64,000 bases of DNA from Pseudomonas sp. ACM7 (GCF_004136015.1 NZ_CP024866.1:2320460-2384459), one strand, 5' to 3'. Counted from the stretch's first letter, positions 36,045 through 45,434 are shown. Notes: generated by a model from the letters alone, not told the origin. Translations and numbers: made by a program.

Positions 36045-37748
36045 ATGGACATGACTATTGGTGATTTTTTATTGCGACGCTTGCGCGAATTCGGCATTCG
36101 TCATCTGTTCGGCGTACCCGGGGATTACAACCTGGCATTCCTCGAACAGGTCGAGTACTCGAACGAAATAGAGTTCATCGGCAATTGCAATGAACTCAAC
36201 GCTGCCTATGCCGCGGACGGCTATGCCCGGACCCAGGGCTTTGGCAGCGTATTGACCACCTATGGCGTCGGCGATCTGAGTGCGCTAAATGGCATCGCCG
36301 GCGCCTACGCCGAACGCGTACCGGTGATTCTGATCTCCGGCATGCCGCCCCTGCATGCGATTCTCGACCGCGCGTTGTTGCACCACACGCTGGTCGACGG
36401 CAACTACGACAACGTGATGATCACCCTGCGCGAGTTCACAGTGGCGCAAGCCCGCATCACGGTGGAAAACGCTGCAGCGGAAATCGACCGGGTGTTGCTG
36501 ACCTGTTATCGAGAGCGACGACCGGTTTATCTACAGCTACCGTCGGACCTCGCCACGCTGCAAATCGAAGTGCCTGAGCATCCATTGCAGTTGACCGAAA
36601 CCCGCAGTGATCCGAACCAACTAAAGGAAGTGGTTGAGCAGATCGTCCAGCGCCTTTCACACGCCAGCACGCCGACGCTATTGGTGGATGCAGATGTCTC
36701 GCGTTTTGGTCTGACCGGCCTGGTGCAGAGCCTGGCTGAAACGCTGAATGTGCCATTTGCAACCATGGCACCAGCCAAGGCCATGCTGCCAGAATCGCAT
36801 CGTCTGTTTCTCGGGACCTACGTCGGCGCTGGTTCGGCTCCGAGCGTACGTGAAGCGATTGAAAACTCAGACTGCGTGATCAGCATCGGCGCTCGATTTA
36901 CCGACACGAGCACGGGTCTGTTTTCGCAAAAATTCAGAGCCGGCTCGTTGATTCAGCTGCACCCCTATGCCGTATCCCTCAACCGTGTCCACTACACCGC
37001 CGTATCGGTGCGCCAAGTGCTGGCGGGCGTCCTTCAGCTGGCCACGAAGCGCCTCCAGGCCTGGCCGATGCGCGAGTTGCGCGAGCAACGTTCAGTCACG
37101 CCGTTCGAGCCACAACCGGATGCCAAGCTGAGCCAACTGCGCTTCTGGCAACGCATCAGTCACTTCATAAAACCGGGCGATCTGATCATCGCTGAAAGTG
37201 GCACTTCTTCAGCCGGCCTCAACGGTTTGAGCCTGCCGGAAGATGTCACCTTCATTTCCCAGCCGATCTGGGGCGCTATCGGTTTCACTCTGCCGGCCCT
37301 GCTCGGCTCGCTAGTGGCCCAACCGCAACGCCGGCAGATGCTGTTCATCGGCGACGGTTCGATCCAGATGACCGTGCAGGAGCTGTCATCGATTCTGCGT
37401 CGCGACCTCAAGCCGATTATTTTCCTGATCAACAACGACGGCTATACCATCGAGCGCCTGATACTCGGCGAGAACTCCAGCTACAACGACGTCAACCGCT
37501 GGCGTTACGCCGAGCTGCCGTATGTACTGGACACGCGCAATCGCTCTCGACGGCTGATCGTTCACACCGAAGATCAATTGGAGGCCGCTGTCGAACAGGC
37601 AGCGACAGCCAACGAGCTGGTGTTTATCGAAGTGATGATGGAGCGGATGGATGCCCCTGAGTCGCTCAAGCGTTTCGCGAAGATGTTTGCCGACTTCGAT
37701 TTCGGTCCCATTCCCAAAGCGACCGAAACGTTGTCGATGGCAGTCTGA
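36045..37748 (+). CDS. ThDP-dependent 2-keto acid decarboxylase (phenylpyruvate/indolepyruvate type)
   Basis: 567 aa. N-terminal glutamate E50 in GNCNELNAAYAADGYAR, the decarboxylase HH pair at H113-H114 (LLHHTLVDG), and the ThDP/Mg motif GDGSIQMTVQ...FLINNDGYTIE. The HH pair points to the pyruvate/indolepyruvate decarboxylase branch. With the neighbouring paaK and paaABCDE, a phenylpyruvate-to-phenylacetaldehyde step that feeds phenylacetate is the likeliest role. No aldehyde dehydrogenase is in the cluster, so that step must come from elsewhere. A terminator follows. Confidence 0.85.
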   Translation: MDMTIGDFLLRRLREFGIRHLFGVPGDYNLAFLEQVEYSNEIEFIGNCNELNAAYAADGYARTQGFGSVLTTYGVGDLSALNGIAGAYAERVPVILISGMPPLHAILDRALLHHTLVDGNYDNVMITLREFTVAQARITVENAAAEIDRVLLTCYRERRPVYLQLPSDLATLQIEVPEHPLQLTETRSDPNQLKEVVEQIVQRLSHASTPTLLVDADVSRFGLTGLVQSLAETLNVPFATMAPAKAMLPESHRLFLGTYVGAGSAPSVREAIENSDCVISIGARFTDTSTGLFSQKFRAGSLIQLHPYAVSLNRVHYTAVSVRQVLAGVLQLATKRLQAWPMRELREQRSVTPFEPQPDAKLSQLRFWQRISHFIKPGDLIIAESGTSSAGLNGLSLPEDVTFISQPIWGAIGFTLPALLGSLVAQPQRRQMLFIGDGSIQMTVQELSSILRRDLKPIIFLINNDGYTIERLILGENSSYNDVNRWRYAELPYVLDTRNRSRRLIVHTEDQLEAAVEQAATANELVFIEVMMERMDAPESLKRFAKMFADFDFGPIPKATETLSMAV

Positions 37749-37752
37749 GCCA

Positions 37753-37786
37753 AAGGCATCGGCGGTGGTCACCGCCCATGCCTTCT
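37753..37786. terminator. terminator after the decarboxylase gene
   Basis: AAGGCAT-GGCGGTG pairs with CACCGCC-ATGCCTT with a two-base loop and ends CTT. It separates the rightward cluster operon from the convergent SDR/efflux operon. Confidence 0.65.
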
Positions 37787-37820
37787 TGCCTCCAGTGACC
37801 TTCAACGGTCACCCTCTGCA

Positions 37821-38615
37821 TCAGGCGATGGAACGAACCACGCCACCATCGACACGCATCGCCGCACCGGTGGTTGCACTGGCTTGAAGCGACGCCAGAT
37901 AGACCACCAGATTCGCCACTTCTTCAGTCGTCGCCAAACGCTTGATCAGCGAGCTTGCGCGATGTTGCGCGATGAAACTCTTCTCCAACTGCTCAGACGG
38001 CACGCCTTGTTCTTCGGCCATCTGCGCGAAGAAACCGCCGACACCTTCAGAGCGCGTTGGCCCCGGCAGTACCGCGTTGACCGTCACACCGGTGCCGGCC
38101 AGCGTTTCCGCCAGGCCACGAGAGATTGCCAGCAGCGCGGTTTTGGTGGTGCCGTAATGGACCATTTCAGCCGGAATCTGCAACGCCGATTCACTGGACA
38201 GGAACAACACCCGACCCCAGCCACGTTCAGCCATGACCGGCGCATAGTGACGTGACAGACGCACTGCGCTCATTACGTTGACGTCGAAAAAACGCTGCCA
38301 GTCGGCATCGGTAATATCAAAGAAACCCTTGGGCTCGAAGATCCCCAGGTTGTTCACCAGGATGTCGACATTCGATACTTTGGAGAACAGTTCCTGCGCG
38401 CCTTCCACGTTTCCCAGATCGGCTGCAAGACCGATCAGCCGAGCACCCGGCAGTCGGCTCAGAATGTGCTCGATAGCCTTGCGCACCCTCTCCTCGCTAC
38501 GCCCGTTGATGACCACTTCAGCACCCGCCTCGGCCAGACCGAAAGCAATAGCCAGACCAATACCGGCCGTGGAACCACTGACGATCGCGCGCTTTCCGTG
38601 CAACGATATGTTCAT
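37821..38615 (-). CDS. SDR associated with the efflux operon
   Basis: 264 aa. SGSTAGIG, NNLGIF, the catalytic serine in LSSESAL and YGTTK are intact. The ATG at 38615 has GGAGG upstream; the longer frame to 38717 is not needed. It follows the outer-membrane efflux gene by about 100 bp on the same strand and is probably the last gene of that operon. It may detoxify or modify the exported compound; the substrate is unknown. Confidence 0.85.
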   Translation of the reverse strand: MNISLHGKRAIVSGSTAGIGLAIAFGLAEAGAEVVINGRSEERVRKAIEHILSRLPGARLIGLAADLGNVEGAQELFSKVSNVDILVNNLGIFEPKGFFDITDADWQRFFDVNVMSAVRLSRHYAPVMAERGWGRVLFLSSESALQIPAEMVHYGTTKTALLAISRGLAETLAGTGVTVNAVLPGPTRSEGVGGFFAQMAEEQGVPSEQLEKSFIAQHRASSLIKRLATTEEVANLVVYLASLQASATTGAAMRVDGGVVRSIA

Positions 38616-38716
38616 GCTTACTTCCTCCGATGGATGATGTAACGACACAAAAGGCGGACTCAAGGTCCGCCGTAATTGATTCGAAAAGCCTGGCGCCTCA
38701 ATCAGTGGTACCGGCA

Positions 38717-40168
38717 TCAGCCGTTGCCAGCGGGATAAATCGACTGCCAGCCGCCACCTAGTGATTTATATAGCCCAACCATGGCCAACGAGACCGTAGT
38801 CGAGCTTTCCACCAGTTGTTCCTGATTCGCCAACAAGGCGCTCTGAACCGTCAGCACGTTGAGGAAATCCACCACCCCTTCGACGTACTGGCTTTGCGCA
38901 GTTTCCAGCGCAATCCGATTCTGCCGCACCGCTTCGGCCAGTCGGTCACGTCGCAGTTGGCTGGCGTTGTACAAGGTCAGCACATCATCAATTTCATGCC
39001 AGGCCCGCAGCACCACCTGTTGGTAATCGAGCGCCGCTTCCTGTTGTTGCGCCTCGCGCAACTTGACCATCCCACGCAAACGTCCACCCTCGAAAATCGG
39101 CAGACTCAACTGTGGGCCGATAGCAAATTGGCGCGAGCCCCAGGACCCGAAATCCGATAGCTGCATAGACTGGAAACCAACGTTGCCGGACAGACGAATG
39201 CGCGGATAGAAATCACCTTTGGCCACTCCGATCCCAGCCGTCGCGGCATGCAGACGGGCTTCGGCTTGACGAATATCCGGACGACGCTCGGCCAGCTCCG
39301 AAGGCAAGCCAATTGCGAAGTTTTGTGGGGTTTGCGGTACTTGCGCCGGTCGCTCCAGTTCGGCCTGCAAGGCTCTTGGTGGCTCGGCCAACAGCAGGCT
39401 CAAAGCATTGATCAACTGTGCCTGACGCTGTTCGAGCGACGGTAAGCGCGCTTCGACTGCGGCGACCTGCGCAGCGGCTTCAGCCACATCCAGATTGGTC
39501 GCGATGCCATCAGCCAAACGCGTTTGCGACAGCTTCAGGCTGTGCCGGGAAACAGCTAGGTTCTCGCGAGTGACCGCGAGGGTGCTCTGCACGCCGCGCA
39601 GCTGAATGTAATCGCCAGCGGTCTCGGCCAGAATCGACAGCAGGACCATGCGCCGGTCGTTCTCAGCCACCTCGACCGATGCATCGGCCGCTTCCACTTC
39701 GCGTTTGACCCGGCCCCACAAGTCTAGCTCCCAGGCAGCGGTGAAATCGCCCTCCCAGAGATTGAAGGCAGACTTGCCGCCCTTGCCCGAAGGGTCACTC
39801 AGGCCCTTGCTGCTGTTGCGTGCCCGCTCATAGCCGACACCGGCATCAAGGCTCGGATATTGATCGGCGGCGATGGTCTGGCGCGCCGCTCGACTCTGCT
39901 GCAGACGAGCACTGGCGATTTTTACATCGAGGCTGCTGGTGACAGCACGGCGAGCCAGGGCAGACAACTGCGTATCGTGAAAGATGTCCCACCAGCGTTC
40001 TTCAACCGGCGAAGCCTCTGGGCGACTGACGGCAGCCTGGCCTTGCAGCAAGGGCCACTTTGCGTTATCTGGCCCCTGAGGCTTCTGAAAGTCCGGACCG
40101 ACGCTGCAAGCCGAGAGCATCAACACGCTCGACAACAATAATGGTTGAACAGGGAAAGTCCGACTCAT
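38717..40168 (-). CDS. outer-membrane efflux lipoprotein (NodT/OprM family)
   Basis: 483 aa. The N-terminus SVLMLSACSVGPDFQKP is a lipoprotein signal with lipobox LSAC, then two repeated OEP domains with coiled-coil segments (for example LAVSRHSLKLSQTRLADG). It forms the outer-membrane channel of a three-part pump with the next two genes. ATG overlaps the stop of the membrane-fusion gene by 4 bp. Confidence 0.92.
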   Translation of the reverse strand: MSRTFPVQPLLLSSVLMLSACSVGPDFQKPQGPDNAKWPLLQGQAAVSRPEASPVEERWWDIFHDTQLSALARRAVTSSLDVKIASARLQQSRAARQTIAADQYPSLDAGVGYERARNSSKGLSDPSGKGGKSAFNLWEGDFTAAWELDLWGRVKREVEAADASVEVAENDRRMVLLSILAETAGDYIQLRGVQSTLAVTRENLAVSRHSLKLSQTRLADGIATNLDVAEAAAQVAAVEARLPSLEQRQAQLINALSLLLAEPPRALQAELERPAQVPQTPQNFAIGLPSELAERRPDIRQAEARLHAATAGIGVAKGDFYPRIRLSGNVGFQSMQLSDFGSWGSRQFAIGPQLSLPIFEGGRLRGMVKLREAQQQEAALDYQQVVLRAWHEIDDVLTLYNASQLRRDRLAEAVRQNRIALETAQSQYVEGVVDFLNVLTVQSALLANQEQLVESSTTVSLAMVGLYKSLGGGWQSIYPAGNG

Positions 40169-41241
40169 CGAAGGGTGACCTCTTTACGTGCGTCGTTGCC
40201 CTGCGGGTCCTGCGTCTCGATACTGGCTTCCACCGACATGCCCACACGCAGGCGGTTCGCCAACGGTTGATCGGCATCCAGCGCAATCTTCACCGGTATC
40301 CGCTGCACGACTTTGGTGAAGTTGCCCGTCGCATTGTCCGGTTTGACCGAAGCAAAGGTCACCCCGGTCGCCGGCGCAATACTTTCGACCCGACCGGTGA
40401 GGCTCTCGCCACTAAAGGTGTCGACGCGGATCTTCACTGGCTGCCCTGGCTGCACATGTGTCAACTGGGTTTCCTGGAAGTTGCCAACCACATAGGCCCG
40501 CTCCAGAGGAACAATCGCCATGATCTTCGCGCCTGGATTGACATAGGCCCCGACACGCGCAGCACGTTCACCGACTACACCATCCAGCGGTGCCACAAGA
40601 CGAGTGTAGGACAGATCAAAACGGGCCCGCTCCAAGGATGCCAACGCATGTTTGTGGCCTCCGTCGGCACTGTCGAGCTGGGCCTTGAGGATATCCACCT
40701 GTTTGCGCGAAGCGGCCAAGGCAGCGGTCGAATTGGCCAAGCGGGCGCTGGCTTGATCCACCCGGCTGCGGGCCTGCTGAGCATTTTGCACGGTGCCGGC
40801 GCCCTGGCCTGCGAGATGGTTGTAGCGCGTCAGTTCGTGCTCCGCGAAAGCTTGCTCAGCCTTGTCGGCAGCCATCATGGCCTGCGCCTGAGCGATCAAT
40901 GACGACTGGCGTTCCAGCGTAGCTTTCGCGTTTTGAAACTGCGCCTGCGACACCAGTGACTGTGCCTCGGCCGCCTGGAGCGCAGCCTGGTAGTCACGAT
41001 CATCGATGACCACCAGCAATTGACCGGCCTTCACCGGCTGGTTGTCCTCGACCAGCACCTGACTGATAAAACCCGAAACCTTCGGCGCCACCAACGTGTA
41101 GTCCGCCGTGATAAACGCATCGTTAGTGGTTTGCAGCGAGCCGGAACCAAACAGGCGCGGCGCTGCCAGGTAGATGACCCCGCCAAGAGCAACCAAGGCA
41201 ACTGTGTACAAGGCAATTTTCTGATTTTTACTCGTAGTCAT
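40165..41241 (-). CDS. EmrA/HlyD-type membrane fusion protein
   Basis: 358 aa. One N-terminal membrane helix (IALYTVALVALGGVIYLAA), a split biotinyl-lipoyl domain (VAPKVSGFISQVLVEDNQPV), a long coiled coil and LDGVVGERAARVGAYVNPGA. It connects the inner-membrane EmrB-type carrier to the outer-membrane channel. The ATG at 41241 is chosen over the upstream in-frame codon. The gap to the carrier gene is 25 bp. Confidence 0.92.
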   Translation of the reverse strand: MTTSKNQKIALYTVALVALGGVIYLAAPRLFGSGSLQTTNDAFITADYTLVAPKVSGFISQVLVEDNQPVKAGQLLVVIDDRDYQAALQAAEAQSLVSQAQFQNAKATLERQSSLIAQAQAMMAADKAEQAFAEHELTRYNHLAGQGAGTVQNAQQARSRVDQASARLANSTAALAASRKQVDILKAQLDSADGGHKHALASLERARFDLSYTRLVAPLDGVVGERAARVGAYVNPGAKIMAIVPLERAYVVGNFQETQLTHVQPGQPVKIRVDTFSGESLTGRVESIAPATGVTFASVKPDNATGNFTKVVQRIPVKIALDADQPLANRLRVGMSVEASIETQDPQGNDARKEVTLR

Positions 41242-41266
41242 AACGACTTTCTCTCTGAATGGAACG

Positions 41267-42814
41267 CTATGCCACCGCACGAGGTGGATAGATCCGGGAA
41301 GGCATCAACGGGATCAACAGAATCAAGGCCAGTGCCAGCAACGCCATGCAGTAGTACAAGTCCGAAGACGTCAGTACGACCGCCTGTTCGTGGATGCGAT
41401 GGGCAAGCCCTGCAGCGTCGCTGTCTGCCAAAGGCGAGTTGCCCAGGCGATCGACCAGCATGGTTGAGTGGAAATGCAGCCGCGCCGTGGTCAACGCCTC
41501 CAGCACGCCGGTAGCAAGGACCGCCGAAAAACCTTTGACGGTGTTGAACCAGGCGGAAGCGAACGGGCCGTCTTGCGGCGCCAGGCCGCCGGTAGCGAGC
41601 ATCAGCAACGGGATCACCGCCATCGGCTGACCAAACACCTGGAACAGCTGCAAGATGTAGAAGTTGTCACGAATCCACTCGGAAGTGATTTGCGTGCCGC
41701 CAGCACAGGCCAGCGCCAGCAATCCAAGACCGATTGCCAGAACCCATCGGCAGTCGACCCGACGGATGTTGCACAAGGCCGCCACCAGCGGTAACGCCAG
41801 CAACTGCGGCAAGGCCACCATCAGCAATACCGGCGCAGTTTGTACCGGGCGATAACCCTGCACCTGAGCCAGGTAGCTGGAAGGGATGATGATCACCGCC
41901 AGCAATACGATCAGCACCCCGCCGAGGGTTAGCAACGAGTGGGACAGGTTCAGGTTGGTCAGCATCTGCAATTTGAAGAACGGCAGCGGGTGCGACCATT
42001 CATTAATAAAGAACAACACCAACAGCACCAGACCGCCGCCAAGCAGCCAGCAGATCAGCGTGGACTCGAACCAGTCCAGACGATTGCCCTGGGACAGACC
42101 GATCACCAGCGCACAAATCGCCGGCAAACCGAGCAACAGGCCACGCCAGTCAAACTGTTTGAAACGCTCAAAGCGCATCGGGTCCTGCGGCAAGCCATAT
42201 GCAACCGCGACCATCGCCAACAAGCAGGGCGGGACGATCTGCCAGAACGCCCATTGCCAACCGACGTATTCGGTCCACAACGCGGCCAGCGGAGTCCCCA
42301 GGCTCGGGCCGAAGGTGGCAGTCAACGCATAACTTGCCAGCCCGTAAAGCTTGACGCCGGGCGGGAGGAAACGCAGCGCGACGGTCATCAGCATCGGCGG
42401 CAGACTGCCCCCGGCCAGCCCCTGCAAAGTTCGTAACACCATCAGGCTTTCGAGGTTCGGAGCGAACGGGCAGAGAATCCCAAGCACGGTAAACGCACCG
42501 ATGGCGCTGAGAGTGAAGCGACGCAGGGAGAAGGTGACCGAACACCAGGGCGCAAACGCCATGGCCGATACTGAGGTGGCAGCGTAAGTGGCGATCAACC
42601 AGGTACCTTCATCCGCACCGATATACAGCGCGCCACGAATGTCAGGCATGGCCACTTTGGTGACCATCTCGTTGAGACCGGCCACTAATACGGCAATCAG
42701 CACCCCGATCAGCCCGATCACAATACGCAGGCCAAACACTGGCGCAGCGGCCGGTGCGGGTTTCGTCACCTCCAGCGTCGGGGCCATAACAGCAGGGGCT
42801 GCGAGCGAACTCAC
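41267..42814 (-). CDS. EmrB-type MFS drug efflux carrier (DHA2, 14 TM)
   Basis: About 515 aa with fourteen hydrophobic segments. LRTLQGLAGGSLPPMLMTVAL is the DHA2 motif C-type region and NEMVTKVAMPDIRGAL the family start. It uses proton motive force to expel hydrophobic compounds through the tripartite system. The start is uncertain: GTG 42814, ATG 42787 or GTG 42865. It is first in the carrier-fusion-channel-SDR operon. Closeness to the proposed tropone cluster suggests product export or self-protection, though such pumps also occur alone. Confidence 0.88.
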   Translation of the reverse strand: MSSLAAPAVMAPTLEVTKPAPAAAPVFGLRIVIGLIGVLIAVLVAGLNEMVTKVAMPDIRGALYIGADEGTWLIATYAATSVSAMAFAPWCSVTFSLRRFTLSAIGAFTVLGILCPFAPNLESLMVLRTLQGLAGGSLPPMLMTVALRFLPPGVKLYGLASYALTATFGPSLGTPLAALWTEYVGWQWAFWQIVPPCLLAMVAVAYGLPQDPMRFERFKQFDWRGLLLGLPAICALVIGLSQGNRLDWFESTLICWLLGGGLVLLVLFFINEWSHPLPFFKLQMLTNLNLSHSLLTLGGVLIVLLAVIIIPSSYLAQVQGYRPVQTAPVLLMVALPQLLALPLVAALCNIRRVDCRWVLAIGLGLLALACAGGTQITSEWIRDNFYILQLFQVFGQPMAVIPLLMLATGGLAPQDGPFASAWFNTVKGFSAVLATGVLEALTTARLHFHSTMLVDRLGNSPLADSDAAGLAHRIHEQAVVLTSSDLYYCMALLALALILLIPLMPSRIYPPRAVA

Positions 42815-42878
42815 GGGTTCACCCGTCGGCCAGCGCCCCGAAAGATAGAAAACAACACAAGGCACATTGCGTCATGAC

Positions 42879-42900
42879 TCCAGGTAAAGGGTTACCTGGA
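42879..42900. promoter_or_regulatory. operator candidate of the efflux operon
   Basis: TCCAGGTAA and TTACCTGGA are perfect 9-bp inverted arms with a 4-bp spacer, 65-86 bp before the carrier GTG and about 150 bp from the LysR gene stop. It probably binds the operon's regulator. The remaining gap to 43048 shows nothing else. Confidence 0.55.
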
Positions 42901-43048
42901 TAGTTTATGAAGACGCAATAGTTCCGAAAACTGACATATGGGAAGCTTTAAGCTGCACCCAACGCACGTATCAATCCACAGGCTGCGATAAGCCGGGGTC
43001 GTGCTCGGCCCGAAGGGGCTTGCGGCGATCCTGGAAGCGCAAGCTGCT

Positions 43049-43972
43049 TCAAACCCGTGGCGAGGAGTACTTGGCACAGCTCTCTTTCAACGTCTGACGC
43101 AGCCAGCGATGGGCCGAGTCGTTATCAAAGCGTGGATGCCAGGCCTGCATGACCACCACCGTCTCCAGCGCCATAGGGATCCGGAACGAACGCAACGGCA
43201 AGCCCAGCCGCGAGACGCTCCACAACACATGCTCCGGCAGCGGCAGCAACAGGTCGGAATCGGGCAAGGCGAACATCGCCGAGTGAAAGCTAGGAGTGAT
43301 CAACGCGACACGCCGCTGCAAGCCCATCCCGGCCAAAGCGGTATCGATCGGCCCGGTTGCACGACCGCGTCGCGACACGCTGACCTGCGCATAGGAGGCG
43401 AAACGTTTTGGCGTGATTTCTTCCTGAAAGATTGGGTGATCCACCCGGGCCAGGCCGACAAAGGTCGTGGTGAACAGGCTCTGAACTTTGATTTCCGGCC
43501 CAAGATTTCGCGTCGCACTGATATAAAGATCGATCCGCCCTTCGCGCAACGCGTCATCCTCGCCCTCGCCTTCCGGCACGAAGCGCAGCACGGTACGTGG
43601 GGCCTTTTTGCGCATGATTTCCAGCAGCTGCGCACCAAAGGCCGCGACAAATACGTCATTCGCCCGCAAGTTGTAGCAGCGTTCCAGCGTCGTCAGATCG
43701 ACCTCGTCACCCGAAAGGAACACCTGCGCCGCTTGTTCGACCAAGCTGCGCACCTGAGCCCGTAATGCCAGCGCCTTGGGTGTCGGCACCAGGCCACGTC
43801 CGGCGCGCACCAGAATCGGGTCACCCACTGCGCTACGTATCCGGGTCAAGGTCCGGCTCATCGCCGCGGGGCTCAAGCTCATGCGCCGGGCGGCACCGAC
43901 CACACTGCCCTCGTCCAGCAGCGCATCCAGGGCCACCAGCAGATTCATATCTGGAAGATGCACAACAAACAC
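43049..43972 (-). CDS. LysR-family regulator next to the efflux operon
   Basis: 307 aa. N-terminal winged helix with LVALDALLDEGSVVGAARRM and SPAAMSRTLTRIRSAVGDPI, then an effector-binding domain. It lies directly upstream of the pump genes on the same strand and is a natural candidate for their control. LysR proteins usually act from divergent genes, so the same-strand order is a little unusual. The ATG at 43972 is used; M9 is possible. Confidence 0.88.
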   Translation of the reverse strand: MFVVHLPDMNLLVALDALLDEGSVVGAARRMSLSPAAMSRTLTRIRSAVGDPILVRAGRGLVPTPKALALRAQVRSLVEQAAQVFLSGDEVDLTTLERCYNLRANDVFVAAFGAQLLEIMRKKAPRTVLRFVPEGEGEDDALREGRIDLYISATRNLGPEIKVQSLFTTTFVGLARVDHPIFQEEITPKRFASYAQVSVSRRGRATGPIDTALAGMGLQRRVALITPSFHSAMFALPDSDLLLPLPEHVLWSVSRLGLPLRSFRIPMALETVVVMQAWHPRFDNDSAHRWLRQTLKESCAKYSSPRV

Positions 43973-44142
43973 TCCTTGTGAAAATCAATTAATCCTGGCG
44001 CAATCCTAGCAGTTTCTGACCAAACCCCAATGCGCGCGAAGCCTGCGCCGTATGCAACTATTAAATGCGCGACGAACCATTTACCTAAACGTACGATTTT
44101 CCAAGAATACCTGCTTTCCGTTAACTCCCGGTTGGAACAGCC

Positions 44143-44607
44143 ATGCTTCGCTCCTTACTCGTTGCTATTGATGGTTCGCCCCAGAGCCGATCGGTCCTGG
44201 ACTTGGCCGCACAGTATTCCAAGCTGGATGCCTCTCGACTCTATGTCCTGCTTTCCGTCGACAGTGCGTACACCCTGCCTTCGGAAAATGGGCACATCAA
44301 GCCTGCAGATGAGCAGGAATATCCCGCGGCCAGCAGTGAGCAACATATAGCCAATAACGCCATGCAAGAGGCCCTGGACTATTTACGGTCACTCGGGCTT
44401 GACGCAGAAGGCGTGGTCATTGACGGAGAGCCGGCCTCTTCGATCGTTTCGCAAGCCGACCGGCTGAAGGTCGACTTGATCATCGTCGGCCACCGCCATC
44501 TTTCGCGGATCAACCGTATCTTCGACCCTTCAGTCAGCGCCCGAGTCATCGAAGTCGCCCGCTGCCCGGTGCTGGTCGATGTCCTGAATTTCGCAGGTGA
44601 TATATGA
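44143..44607 (+). CDS. universal stress protein (UspA family)
   Basis: 154 aa. MLRSLLVAIDGSPQSRSVLD begins the fold; DLIIVGHRH followed by RIFDPSVSARVIEVARCPVLV matches the usual G-2x-G-9x-G(S/T) ATP-binding end only loosely. It overlaps the enoyl-CoA hydratase start by 4 bp, so the two are co-translated. A link between a Usp and a hydratase gene is uncommon; Usp may signal energy state to the pathway. Confidence 0.85.
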   Translation: MLRSLLVAIDGSPQSRSVLDLAAQYSKLDASRLYVLLSVDSAYTLPSENGHIKPADEQEYPAASSEQHIANNAMQEALDYLRSLGLDAEGVVIDGEPASSIVSQADRLKVDLIIVGHRHLSRINRIFDPSVSARVIEVARCPVLVDVLNFAGDI

Positions 44608-45380
44608 AACTGGAATACCTTTTATTGGAAAAGCATGGTCATGTGGCGATGATCACCCTTAACCGCCCCGAGGTGCTGAATGCGCTTTCAGCCGGACTGA
44701 ATGCCGAATTGGCGCGTCTGCTCGATCATCTGGAAACAGATGACGAAACTCACGTAGTGGTGATTACCGGCAATGAAAAGGCCTTCGCCGCCGGTGCCGA
44801 TATCAAGCTAATGAAGGATTGGAGCTACATGGATGTGTACAAGGCTGACTTCGTCAGCCTTGACTGGGAACGCCTGAGCACCTTTCGCAAGCCGAGCATC
44901 GCTGCGGTTGCTGGCTATGCGCTGGGCGGAGGCTGCGAGCTGGCGATGATGTGCGATTTCATTATCGCAGCGGAAAATGCCCGCTTTGGCCAGCCAGAGA
45001 TCACCCTCGGTACCATCCCCGGCGCCGGTGGCAGCCAACGACTGGCAAGGTTTGTCGGCAAATCCAAGGCCATGGACATGGTTCTGACCGGGCGCACCAT
45101 GGATGCCGTCGAAGCCGAACGCTGTGGTCTGGTTAGCCGTTTAGTGCCGACTGCCTCGCTGCTCGACGAGGCACTGAAGATAGCCTCACGCATCGCTGGC
45201 TTCTCATCCCCGGTAACACTACTGGCCAAGGAAGCGGTAAACCGCGCCTTCGAAACCAGCCTGGCAGAGGGCGTACGCTTTGAACGCCGGCTGTTCCATT
45301 CGACCTTTGCTATCGAAGATCAGAAAGAAGGCATGAACGCGTTCAGTGAAAAACGCCCGCCGCAGTTCAAACATCGCTAA
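44604..45380 (+). CDS. enoyl-CoA hydratase/isomerase (crotonase family)
   Basis: 258 aa. FAAGADIKLMKDWSYMDVY and the GYALGGGCELAMMCD oxyanion region are intact, with both hydratase glutamates visible (GGCELA and FGQPEITLGTIPG). It is therefore a genuine hydratase, PaaF- or short-chain-like. It may belong to the cluster to the left or to fatty acid use. It is co-translated with the Usp gene. Confidence 0.87.
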   Translation: MKLEYLLLEKHGHVAMITLNRPEVLNALSAGLNAELARLLDHLETDDETHVVVITGNEKAFAAGADIKLMKDWSYMDVYKADFVSLDWERLSTFRKPSIAAVAGYALGGGCELAMMCDFIIAAENARFGQPEITLGTIPGAGGSQRLARFVGKSKAMDMVLTGRTMDAVEAERCGLVSRLVPTASLLDEALKIASRIAGFSSPVTLLAKEAVNRAFETSLAEGVRFERRLFHSTFAIEDQKEGMNAFSEKRPPQFKHR

Positions 45381-45406
45381 GCAGGCAAGCAGGAATCGGG
45401 ATTCAG

Positions 45407-45424
45407 CCAGGCTCGAAAGCCTGG
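45407..45424. terminator. short hairpin between convergent genes
   Basis: CCAGGCT-CGAA-AGCCTGG with no clear T-tract. It lies in the 54-bp gap between the hydratase and LysM genes and may serve as a weak bidirectional terminator. Confidence 0.4.
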
Positions 45425-45434
45425 CCGAAAAGCA

